From NCBI GenBank assembly GCA_014361095.1, contig JACIWF010000068.1, positions 1-6,101 of the forward strand: a stretch of 6,101 nt of DNA, given 5' to 3'. The translations under genes and the position numbers were made by a program. Source of the stretch: Hadesarchaea archaeon (GTDB taxonomy: Archaea > Hadarchaeota > Hadarchaeia > Hadarchaeales > Hadarchaeaceae). The notes beneath the pieces were generated by a model that saw nothing but the letters and a program-made list of their open reading frames with translations, searched no databases and was not told the origin of the DNA. Shown piece by piece: positions 1-5,388 of this stretch; within the stretch, counting starts at the first letter, position 1, and each line of letters begins with the position of its first letter.

Positions 1-94
1 TCGGAGGCTCCACCAGTTTACCTCGCCACAGCTCAAGCAACACACCGGTCCCAAAGGCCACTCGAACCTTATTTAAATTTTGAAGTTCATTCAT
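1..94 (-). CDS. lipS1: Probable LipS1-type radical SAM lipoyl synthase subunit, N-terminal 31 codons only
   Basis: This is the start of a gene truncated by the window edge. From an ATG at 94 the frame stays open to base 1 and reads MNELQNLNKVRVAFGTGVLL, then ELWRGKLVEPP. The pattern of KVRV, a small-residue GT segment, a hydrophobic stretch, GKL and a Pro pair matches, from memory, the N-terminus of the archaeal 'biotin synthase-related' radical SAM family (COG2516 type). Members of that family were shown in Thermococcus to act as LipS1, partner of LipS2, in making the lipoyl cofactor. The radical SAM cysteine motif would lie further on, outside the window. The gene starts 39 nt after the LipS2-like gene on the same strand, in a lipoate assembly operon, which is the strongest support. 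No clear Shine-Dalgarno site precedes the ATG. The identification rests on a short segment plus context, and the S1 versus S2 naming follows family resemblance. Confidence 0.65.
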   Translation of the reverse strand, partial: MNELQNLNKVRVAFGTGVLLELWRGKLVEPP

Positions 95-133
95 AGAGTC
101 GCGCCACTTTTGACAGATTGAATCTAGAAAATA

Positions 134-1060
134 TTAACGCTTGGGGTCAAAGCCTGATTTAACCACACTATCCGGAACTGAACAACAGGCATATAATTTC
201 TTAACTATCATCCCCATCTTCCGAGCTTCTTCAAGCGTTCGTTCACCGGGTAGCTCGATTCTATCAACTCCTGATTGAAGCGCGATAAACTCCAGCTCAT
301 GACGGCCATGAAAACGCGGCCGCATACATCCCAGCGCGATGTCAATATTTGGGAACATCAACCTCGCTTTAACGGCTACTTTTTTGAAAGCGTTTATCGG
401 GGGTGGGACCAGCTTTTCGAAGTCCGTTCCGGAAGTTGGTGATAGAACAAGCAAGACCAGCAGATGGGGATCAATCTCTGAGGCCAGCTCCAGAGCTCTG
501 AACTCACCCAGCAGCCTGCCGAAATGCAGGCCCACACAGATGTGCGGCACGACGTAGGGTATATGCTTAGCAAGGAAACCCAAAGAAGATCTGTAGTCCT
601 CAACTGTTTTTTCAATGCCGAGCACCGACTTAATCGTGCTGTCATCGCCAATCAGATCAAAATCAGCCAAGTCAACTCCTGCGCTGCCCATCTCCTTAGC
701 CAGCCATTCTGGAACCAGACCTGTATGGGCACTGATGAAAAGACCGGTCTGCTCCTTTATCTTCTCTATGGTGTCTAAAAAGGGCTCAAAAGGCACATAT
801 CCCTCAGCATTGAAACCGCCGCTAAGAAGAACTCCGACCGCGCCCTTTGAGGATAGATCAAGACACCTCTCATACAGAGATGCCGGTGTGGGGCAAGAAA
901 TCATGCCTTTCAGATAACGGCGCCCACAGTGTTTACACTTTAACGCGCAATCACTTCCAGTAATAGATATGGTGGGATAGGCTGGATGAGGATAACAGGC
1001 AAACAGCTCAGGACGATGCTTTATTTTTACCGATAACGCTTGTTCACTTTTGGACGACAT
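134..1060 (-). CDS. lipS2: LipS2-like radical SAM lipoyl synthase subunit
   Basis: A radical SAM enzyme of about 308 residues with the cluster-binding motif C-x3-C-x2-C (CALKCKHC, Cys38, Cys42, Cys45) after a PTISITGSD strand. It resembles the 'homolog of biotin synthetase' family (COG1856 type). One member of that family, LipS2, works with LipS1 in archaea to insert sulfur into protein-bound octanoate. Later landmarks are GLHFG, a GCMRPR box (Cys245), GVDRIELP, and a tail Cys pair (Cys292-Cys293) that could ligate an auxiliary cluster. The start is placed at the ATG at 1060. It overlaps the lplA stop as TGATG and has GAGG 8 nt upstream (1072-1069). The in-frame ATG at 1078 lacks such a site. 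The gene lies between lplA and a probable lipS1, which supports a lipoyl synthase role over biotin synthase. Carrier specificity cannot be told from the sequence. Confidence 0.8.
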   Translation of the reverse strand: MSSKSEQALSVKIKHRPELFACYPHPAYPTISITGSDCALKCKHCGRRYLKGMISCPTPASLYERCLDLSSKGAVGVLLSGGFNAEGYVPFEPFLDTIEKIKEQTGLFISAHTGLVPEWLAKEMGSAGVDLADFDLIGDDSTIKSVLGIEKTVEDYRSSLGFLAKHIPYVVPHICVGLHFGRLLGEFRALELASEIDPHLLVLLVLSPTSGTDFEKLVPPPINAFKKVAVKARLMFPNIDIALGCMRPRFHGRHELEFIALQSGVDRIELPGERTLEEARKMGMIVKKLYACCSVPDSVVKSGFDPKR

Positions 1061-1815
1061 CAACGTTTCCTCAGCCATTCTTGCGAAGCGTATTTTGAAC
1101 GAAGTTCGGCGGCGAGATCCATCTCGGCCTTCTCCATTTCTCCCTCAACCAGCTCCACACTCAGGGCCGCTTCAAAACCCTTCACCAATGCCGCTCTAAC
1201 CTGCCCAAAACTTGGTCTCTTGCCCAGCTCGCGTTCCACCGTGGTCACCCTTTCAAAAACTGAAGAAATGAATTTATCCGATATTTTCTCCGGGCTTACC
1301 TTAAGTAGCTCAAACATCAGCCTGACATCCGGAGAAATCAAAACCGTGCCGTGCTGAAGAACTGAGCCCCACCGCCTTGTCTGAGCACTTCCGGAGATCT
1401 TTTTGCCATTCACCTGAACGTCATTGATGGGTCTGAATTCGGCCCGAAGACCCAGATTTTCCAGACCTTGCACAATCCCACCACAAATAATCTGGTAGGA
1501 CTCAATAATGTCGCGGGGCAAATCGCCTTCCCTGCAGACCACGCTGTAAGTCAATTCCCCATGATGATCGTGAAAAACTGCACCGCCACCTGTAATCCTC
1601 CTGACCACATCAACCCCGTGCCGCTTAGCCGCCTCTAGATCGACCTCACGTTCTAGGCTCTGAAAACAGCCAAGTGAAACGGCAGACGGCAGCCAGCGCC
1701 AAAACCTTACCGTATTTGGGGCTTTTCCCTCCGAGTTGAGCCGCAGCAGAGCTTCATCAATTGCCATGCTCGTGAACGCATCGTCAACGCGCAGAGGTAG
1801 TAATCTCCACTCCAC
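1060..1815 (-). CDS. lplA: Lipoate-protein ligase A, catalytic subunit (split, archaeal type)
   Basis: A 251-residue protein of the biotin/lipoate ligase fold. It activates lipoate or octanoate with ATP and transfers it to a lysine of lipoyl carrier domains such as GcvH or E2. Visible motifs are the N-terminal SMAIDEALL helix, the nucleotide/lipoyl-binding loop RRITGGGAVFHD (residues 72-83), and NDVQVNGKKISGSAQ (131-145) with the conserved lysine at about 139, followed by QHGT (154-157). It is shorter than single-chain bacterial LplA (about 340 residues) because the C-terminal accessory domain is encoded separately by the upstream lplB gene, as in Thermoplasma. The start is a GTG with a strong Shine-Dalgarno AAGGAG (1829-1824) 8 nt upstream, inside the end of lplB. 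The gene ends in a TGATG overlap with the LipS2-like gene, implying translational coupling. An octanoyltransferase (LipB/LipM) role is less likely given the adjacent LplB. Confidence 0.92.
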   Translation of the reverse strand: MEWRLLPLRVDDAFTSMAIDEALLRLNSEGKAPNTVRFWRWLPSAVSLGCFQSLEREVDLEAAKRHGVDVVRRITGGGAVFHDHHGELTYSVVCREGDLPRDIIESYQIICGGIVQGLENLGLRAEFRPINDVQVNGKKISGSAQTRRWGSVLQHGTVLISPDVRLMFELLKVSPEKISDKFISSVFERVTTVERELGKRPSFGQVRAALVKGFEAALSVELVEGEMEKAEMDLAAELRSKYASQEWLRKR

Positions 1816-1819
1816 TAAA

Positions 1820-2098
1820 TCAGCTCCTTGCGGCTCTCAAAATTGCCTCCACCCAATGCTCGGGACCAATCAACGGAGTCTGTGCACCCGTCGTCTGGTA
1901 AAAATTTTTGACCGCTGCCATCAGACTCTCAACTTCAGCCTTAACTCCTAAAAGAGTTTTTTCAAGATGCTCCAATGCCTCCTCCGGATAAATGAAAAAA
2001 TCACCACTCAATGAGATCCTAGAGAGGGTGTTATCTTCCGAAAGCGTAAGCTCGACCTTTATGACACCCTTAGGTGCCTTGAACTCAGCGTACTTCAA
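1820..2098 (-). CDS. lplB: Lipoate-protein ligase accessory subunit LplB
   Basis: A 92-residue protein matching the small C-terminal accessory domain of lipoate-protein ligase. In Thermoplasma-type systems it is a separate chain, needed by LplA for the lipoyl-adenylate step. Recognisable features are the KGVIKVEL strand, ISLSGDFFIYPEE (residues 28-40), the helix with LEKTLLG, and a C-terminal helix. The only available start is a TTG at 2098, because an in-frame TAG, the stop of the upstream permease, lies 15 nt before it. A GGTGAT sequence (2107-2102), complementary to the 16S rRNA tail, sits just upstream. The ATG at 2103 is in another frame and meets a stop after one codon. The gene begins 12 nt after the ABC permease and ends 4 nt before lplA, so it is clearly co-transcribed with both. 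Confidence 0.9.
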   Translation of the reverse strand: MKYAEFKAPKGVIKVELTLSEDNTLSRISLSGDFFIYPEEALEHLEKTLLGVKAEVESLMAAVKNFYQTTGAQTPLIGPEHWVEAILRAARS

Positions 2099-2110
2099 CC
2101 CATCACCGTT

Positions 2111-2890
2111 CTATTTCCACTTAGTAAGAATTTCTTCCCTGCGAAATGTCATCTTGCTTAAATAATAGAGCCCCAAATCGGCGAAAACCAACAATGCCGC
2201 AAATAGGGCCAGCTCCACCCAGTCAAGTCGCAAAAATCCGCCGATAAACAAAAAGTAAAATCCTAACACTGGAAATACGGTAACTCCACTGAGTTGTGTC
2301 GCGGCACGAACATCGTTCACTTTGGAGGAAATAAACACGGAAACTGAAACTGAAAGAATCGCAATCAAGGGACAGTAGACAAACAGCACGACCAATGAAA
2401 TCAGATTTGGCAACAACGGATATCCAAAGATTGGAAACGTCAGTGCATCCACTAAGACCACCATACCAAAAAATGAAGCAAAGGTGACCCCCACTGCTGG
2501 GAGAAAAGCCCCGAGCGCCTTGCCCAGTAAAAGCTCGGAATCTGTTGTCGGTGTTGCTAAAAGCGGTTCGAGCTGCTTGTTAATTTTCTCGCCAACGAAA
2601 GTATAGGATGCTATCACTGAAGGCACAAAGGCAGGGATGAACATGAAAAACAAGCTGAACATTGAAACCATCCACAATATCATCGCCTGTTTCGGCGAAT
2701 ATCCTGGGGGGGCAAATGGCGGCAGTTCACCGGACAAATTCTCTGAACCCAATATTGGTACAAGGGAAACAACTGGTACAACGAACGCAAAAATAAGTGG
2801 CATAACCACCAAACCATAAAGGACGTACTTATATCTTCTTACGCTGGCTATATCCTTCTTGGCAATCTCCCAAATCCTGTCAAATCTCAT
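2111..2890 (-). CDS. ABC-2 type transporter permease
   Basis: A 259-residue integral membrane protein. A short cytoplasmic N-terminus (RIWEIAKKDIASVRRYKY) precedes hydrophobic segments at about 22-46, 70-94, 123-147, 160-188, 201-219 and 224-245, consistent with six transmembrane helices. Between helices 2 and 3 is SYTFVGEKINKQLEPLLATP (residues 95-114), the conserved box of NatB-like ABC-2 exporters (COG1668 type), normally the coupling helix that meets the ATPase. An extracellular loop rich in Pro and Gly (about 48-66) follows helix 1. The gene starts inside the 3' end of the ATPase gene (11-nt overlap) with GGTGGG (2901-2896) upstream of its ATG, so the two make one transporter. Only one permease gene is seen, so the transporter is probably a permease homodimer. 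Substrate unknown; ABC-2 members are usually exporters. The same operon continues into lplB and lplA. Confidence 0.88.
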   Translation of the reverse strand: MRFDRIWEIAKKDIASVRRYKYVLYGLVVMPLIFAFVVPVVSLVPILGSENLSGELPPFAPPGYSPKQAMILWMVSMFSLFFMFIPAFVPSVIASYTFVGEKINKQLEPLLATPTTDSELLLGKALGAFLPAVGVTFASFFGMVVLVDALTFPIFGYPLLPNLISLVVLFVYCPLIAILSVSVSVFISSKVNDVRAATQLSGVTVFPVLGFYFLFIGGFLRLDWVELALFAALLVFADLGLYYLSKMTFRREEILTKWK

Positions 2891-3800
2891 CTTTACCCAC
2901 CAGCTTCAGATAGACCTCTTCCAAGCCTAGCATTCCTCGAGTCACGTAAATGACTTTCCCGCCATTTTTCACTATCTCCTCAACGACCTTTGGGTTAACG
3001 GACTCTGGATCTCTTGACTGAACGAACAACTTGTCGCCTGCAACGTCAACTTTTAGCACGCCTTTAACCTTTTTTACCGCTTTTATTACCTTTGGTCCTA
3101 AATTTTTAAGCTGGATCTCCGTTTTACCTGAGCCAAATTCTCTCTGCAGTTGGGCCGGCGAACCTAAGGTTATCAACTTCGTGTTAATTATCGCCACCCG
3201 ATCGCAGACCCTCTCCGCTTCATACAGATTATGCGTGCAGATGAATATTGTCCTTTTCTCATGCTTCAGCTCCAGGATAAAATCCCTGACTATCTTAGCA
3301 GAATCCGGGGCCAATGCTGCCGTTGGCTCGTCCAAAAAAAGCACCTTTGGTTCATGCAACATCGATCTGACTATGGCGATCTTTTGCTGCATGCCCTTGG
3401 AGAAGGTTCCGACGGGATCGTTTCTGCGCTCCCAGAGACCCATCATCTTGAGAAAACGCTCAATATTTTCCTCACGTCTTTTTTTCGGAACACCGTAAAG
3501 CTTGGCATAAAAATCGAGGTTGCGATAAGCGCTGAGCTCACCATAAAGTCCAGGCGATTCTGGGAGTAGGCCGACAATTTCTCTGATCTTCATCGCATCC
3601 CGGCCAATCTCATAATCGCCGATGAAAGCTCGACCGTTAGTGGGCTTGATCAAACAACACAGCATCCGGACAGTCGTGGTCTTGCCGGCACCATTAGGGC
3701 CCAAGAGGCCAAATATCTCGCCCTCCTTGACTTCAAAATTGAGGTTATCCACCGCTGTCAGTCCGTTAAACTTTCTGGTTAGCCCCTCCAGCCGAATCAT
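2880..3800 (-). CDS. ABC transporter ATP-binding protein (ABC-2 exporter type)
   Basis: A 306-residue ABC ATPase powering the adjacent permease. Motifs in order: Walker A GPNGAGKT (34-41), Q-loop region GLLPESPGLY (77-86) with Glu in the usual Gln place as in NatA-like ATPases, signature FSKGMQQK (133-140, a degenerate LSGGQ), Walker B VLFLDEPT (153-160) with catalytic Glu158, and switch His190 (CTHNLYEAE). The D-loop reads AALAPDSA where the usual form is SGLDPxSA, so the customary Asp is Ala. After about residue 220 there is a C-terminal extension of about 85 residues (beta-rich, ending in LGLEEVYLKLVG), common in drug- and Na+-export type ATPases. The ATG at 3800 is the first gene start after a 46-nt gap from the TatD-like gene, with a TATA-like sequence upstream. 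It overlaps the permease by 11 nt. The substrate cannot be predicted. Confidence 0.93.
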   Translation of the reverse strand: MIRLEGLTRKFNGLTAVDNLNFEVKEGEIFGLLGPNGAGKTTTVRMLCCLIKPTNGRAFIGDYEIGRDAMKIREIVGLLPESPGLYGELSAYRNLDFYAKLYGVPKKRREENIERFLKMMGLWERRNDPVGTFSKGMQQKIAIVRSMLHEPKVLFLDEPTAALAPDSAKIVRDFILELKHEKRTIFICTHNLYEAERVCDRVAIINTKLITLGSPAQLQREFGSGKTEIQLKNLGPKVIKAVKKVKGVLKVDVAGDKLFVQSRDPESVNPKVVEEIVKNGGKVIYVTRGMLGLEEVYLKLVGKDEI

Positions 3801-3830
3801 AGTCAGACCATAAACTTTTCAACCTATGAC

Positions 3831-3840
3831 GATAATAAAA
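3831..3840 (-). promoter_or_regulatory. Candidate TATA-like promoter element for the ABC-lipoylation operon
   Basis: On the minus strand this reads TTTTATTATC, about 31-40 nt upstream of the ABC ATPase ATG in the short gap after the TatD-like gene. An archaeal TATA box here would put the transcript start about 9 nt before the ATG. The AT-rich sequence is seen; its promoter role is inference. Read-through from the TatD-like gene is an equally reasonable alternative. Confidence 0.3.
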
Positions 3841-3846
3841 CATTCG

Positions 3847-4614
3847 CTAGAACTTCAGAATTTTCTTAGCATTGGAATAAGTGACTTTCAGCACATCCTC
3901 TTTATTTATGCCTGCATCAATCAAAGTCTTTGCAACTTTGGGGAGTGTGAGCGGGTCTGACGGCTGGTTGCTTAAATCGCTGTTTACCATGATGCCCTCT
4001 GCGCCGGCTGAACTGATGATGGAAACCACATCTTGCTCAGACATCTTTCCCGACTGAACGGTTATCCCGACATTGGCATTAAGTTCTCTGGCGCGAACAA
4101 CCAGACCTGCAGATAAATGATCAATGATAACTTTAGTCATGTCAACTTTTTGACCTTCAATCAACTTCAACAATCTATCAAATACCTGGGCTTTGTTTTG
4201 TCTCGGCGTGTGGAAAATCATCGGCAAACCATAACTTTTTGCCAGATCGATTTGTCTTATTAGAATTTTTTCTTCTTCACTACCGGCCGTTTCCAATCCA
4301 ACTTCTCCCAGAGCTGAGGCTTTTCCGGACTCGAAGAGCGAAGAGATGTGATCCAAAACCTCGCCAACGCCAGTTGACGGTATAGATCTCGGATGAATAC
4401 CCACCGCAACCAAAGTCAAAATCCCATATTTCTTCAAGCGCTCCGGCTCTACTTCAGTCAACCAGCGATGCAAGTCAATCAGCGTACTGGGTCCGGTAGG
4501 TTTTACTGGAAAATAAGAACAAACGACAACGCCCTCAACGCCTGCTGCGGACATGGCTTCAACATCCTCGGAGCCACGAAGATATATGTGGGTGTGAGAA
4601 TCAACGAAACGCAT
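3847..4614 (-). CDS. TatD-like TIM-barrel metal-dependent hydrolase (COG1099-like)
   Basis: A 255-residue amidohydrolase-fold protein. Expected metal ligands are visible: HTH near the N-terminus (His7, His9), Glu104 in ALGEVGLE, His135 in IFHTPR, His166 in IIDH, and Asp213 in VNSDLSNQPSDP. The DSHTHIYLR opening, VGIHP (71-75), and the final SDPLTLPK plus KVTYSNAKKIL segments recall the mainly archaeal COG1099 branch more than bacterial TatD DNase. TatD relatives include 3'-5' exonucleases and D-aminoacyl-tRNA or other ester/amide hydrolases; the substrate here is unknown. The start is set at the ATG at 4614, directly before the HTH motif. A TTG three codons upstream (4623) is possible but no better supported. 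The gene begins 37 nt after the macro-domain gene and precedes the ABC operon by 46 nt, all on the same strand. Confidence 0.85.
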   Translation of the reverse strand: MRFVDSHTHIYLRGSEDVEAMSAAGVEGVVVCSYFPVKPTGPSTLIDLHRWLTEVEPERLKKYGILTLVAVGIHPRSIPSTGVGEVLDHISSLFESGKASALGEVGLETAGSEEEKILIRQIDLAKSYGLPMIFHTPRQNKAQVFDRLLKLIEGQKVDMTKVIIDHLSAGLVVRARELNANVGITVQSGKMSEQDVVSIISSAGAEGIMVNSDLSNQPSDPLTLPKVAKTLIDAGINKEDVLKVTYSNAKKILKF

Positions 4615-4629
4615 AGTACCCAATCTCTC

Positions 4630-4649
4630 TTTTCAGAAACTTCTAAAAA
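4630..4649 (-). promoter_or_regulatory. Imperfect 20-bp palindrome between TATA-like box and TatD-like gene (candidate operator)
   Basis: The minus strand has arms TTTTTAGAAG and TTTCTGAAAA, in which 8 of 10 position pairs are complementary and the other two are G-T pairs. It lies between a TTTAAA box and the predicted start of the TatD-like gene, where an archaeal repressor could bind. AT-rich sequence makes such symmetry easier to get by chance, so this is only a candidate. Confidence 0.25.
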
Positions 4650-4650
4650 A
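4645..4650 (-). terminator. Oligo-T run just after the macro-domain gene (possible weak terminator)
   Basis: The transcript strand has six consecutive T residues two bases after the TAA stop of the macro-domain gene. Archaeal RNA polymerase can terminate at short T tracts without a hairpin. The run is short and the same bases overlap a candidate operator, so termination may be partial or absent. Confidence 0.25.
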
Positions 4651-4656
4651 TTTAAA
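4651..4656 (-). promoter_or_regulatory. Candidate TATA box for the TatD-like gene, overlapping the macro-domain stop codon
   Basis: TTTAAA, flanked as AGATTTAAATTTT on the minus strand, contains the TAA stop of the macro-domain gene. It is centred about 40 nt upstream of the TatD-like ATG, so a start about 26 nt downstream would leave a leader of some 13 nt. The bases are seen; promoter function is inferred. Confidence 0.35.
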
Positions 4657-5170
4657 TCTTGCTGGATAAACTTTGAAATCTCTTCCATGCCTTAACCATT
4701 TCTTTGTCGATATCGCACAGGATGATTCTTTTTAAGGATTTGGCTTTGAACTCACCTATCGCTCGCATCATAGCTTCCGCGGCATCCGTGGGGGAAACAC
4801 CCCCAACTCCAGTACCCATGCCGGGAAGAACTAAATCTCTGGCGCCGACCCCCTCAGCGCAAAGCAAGGCCGCTTTTGTGGCCTGATAAACCTTTTCGGC
4901 AGTGGTCGGCATCGCCGGACGTTCCATAGTCGGCGCATGTATTACCCATTTTGAATTCAGCTTACCGGCCCCAGTAGCCACGGCTTTGCCCACAGGGACT
5001 GGGGCATATTTCAGAGCTTCCCTTTCGATTTCGGCGCCACCAACCCTTTTAATTGCCCCGGCAGCGCCACCACCCATCACGAGCAAACTATTCGCAGGAT
5101 TGCAGATGGCATCTGCTTTCTGTTTAGTGATGTCTCCTTCCAAGATCTCAATTACCAAACTGTTTGACAT
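4652..5170 (-). CDS. Macro-domain protein (ADP-ribose binding or hydrolysing, AF1521-like)
   Basis: A 172-residue protein that is a single macro domain. Motifs: EGDITKQKADAICNPAN (residues 11-27), where Asp13 is the usual adenine contact and Asn27 the conserved ribose/catalytic Asn; MGGGAAGAIKRVGG (32-45), the glycine-rich loop around the distal ribose; WVIHAPT (75-81); and PGMGTGVGG (116-124), the diphosphate loop. Macro domains bind ADP-ribose, and several remove it from proteins, nucleic acids or O-acetyl-ADP-ribose; which applies here is not visible. Start choice: the ATG at 5170 is preferred because TTTTAA lies about 30 nt upstream, fitting a nearly leaderless transcript. A TTG at 5179 has AAGGA 9 nt upstream and is a real alternative adding three residues. 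The gene is followed after 37 nt by the TatD-like hydrolase, possibly in one unit. Confidence 0.88.
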   Translation of the reverse strand: MSNSLVIEILEGDITKQKADAICNPANSLLVMGGGAAGAIKRVGGAEIEREALKYAPVPVGKAVATGAGKLNSKWVIHAPTMERPAMPTTAEKVYQATKAALLCAEGVGARDLVLPGMGTGVGGVSPTDAAEAMMRAIGEFKAKSLKRIILCDIDKEMVKAWKRFQSLSSKI

Positions 5171-5197
5171 CACTATCAATTTAGAATTTCCTTCTGA

Positions 5198-5203
5198 TTA
5201 AAA
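5198..5203 (-). promoter_or_regulatory. Candidate TATA box for the macro-domain gene
   Basis: The minus strand reads GAAAAGAGTTTTAATC around this site. TTTTAA is preceded by a purine-rich stretch resembling a BRE element. Its centre is about 30 nt upstream of the ATG at 5170, which would give a transcript with almost no leader. This helps favour that ATG. It is inferred from spacing and composition only. Confidence 0.35.
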
Positions 5204-5322
5204 CTCTTTTCAAGGGACAAAAATACCAGATTGTGCCATTCAATCAAGGTTTTTATGACTAACTATGTGGTTTTAAGTTCATATTAACTCAGCCTTGGGA
5301 AAAGATCGATTAATTTCGTTAA

Positions 5323-5340
5323 AATTCTTGGTTTAGAATT
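5323..5340. repeat. Short inverted repeat AATTCT-6 nt-AGAATT
   Basis: A perfect 6-bp inverted repeat with a 6-nt spacer in the gap upstream of the macro-domain gene. It is about 150 bp from that gene's start and 50 bp past the end of the acidic protein. It could be a weak hairpin or a protein-binding site. A 6-bp AT-rich match may be chance. Confidence 0.2.
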
Positions 5341-5381
5341 GAAATGGCTTAACAAACGTGTGGAGTGTTATAATGAGTTGT

Positions 5382-5388
5382 AAAAAAA
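5382..5388 (-). terminator. Oligo-T terminator candidate after the acidic protein gene
   Basis: Seven consecutive T residues on the transcript strand directly follow the TGA stop, with no GC-rich hairpin before them. This fits the hairpin-independent oligo-T termination of archaea. With the 218-bp gap that follows, it suggests this gene ends its own transcription unit. Confidence 0.4.

Larger units (their letters stand above)
5171..5388. other. Intergenic region with no detectable gene
   Basis: A gap of about 218 bp between the acidic membrane-anchored protein and the macro-domain gene. It is AT-rich. Only very short reading frames occur, such as a 10-codon plus-strand frame from about 5255. 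No tRNA-like cloverleaf or long repeat was seen. It holds an oligo-T run, one small inverted repeat and a TATA-like box, listed separately. Confidence 0.6.

Noticed and set aside
339..917. Plus-strand open frames at 339-557, 524-778 and 615-917, and a minus-strand frame at 394-651
   Set aside because: All lie within the LipS2-like gene, whose motifs are intact. Their translations show no domain features and read as shadow frames.
134..1060. Biotin synthase (BioB) as the identity of the radical SAM gene
   Set aside because: Distant resemblance exists, but the tight linkage with lplA/lplB and a second radical SAM gene, and the absence of other biotin genes, favour LipS2.
3031..3813. Plus-strand frames of up to 155 codons opposite the ABC ATPase
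   Set aside because: The opposite strand encodes a complete ABC ATPase with Walker A, signature and Walker B. The plus frames have no recognisable domain and no promoter.
4393..4695. Plus-strand frame of 100 codons and minus-strand frame of 61 codons near the macro/TatD junction
   Set aside because: Both overlap the well-supported TatD-like gene in other frames, with no motif or ribosome-binding site.
4902..5201. Plus-strand 99-codon frame opposite the macro-domain gene, with a hydrophobic-looking translation
   Set aside because: Its Ala/Pro/Thr-rich composition is what antisense of a Gly/Ala-rich macro domain gives. The macro motifs on the minus strand are decisive.
5366..5376. TTATAATG resembling a bacterial -10 box or an archaeal TATA box
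   Set aside because: No gene begins at the right distance on either strand and no -35-like partner is present. It is probably chance in AT-rich DNA.
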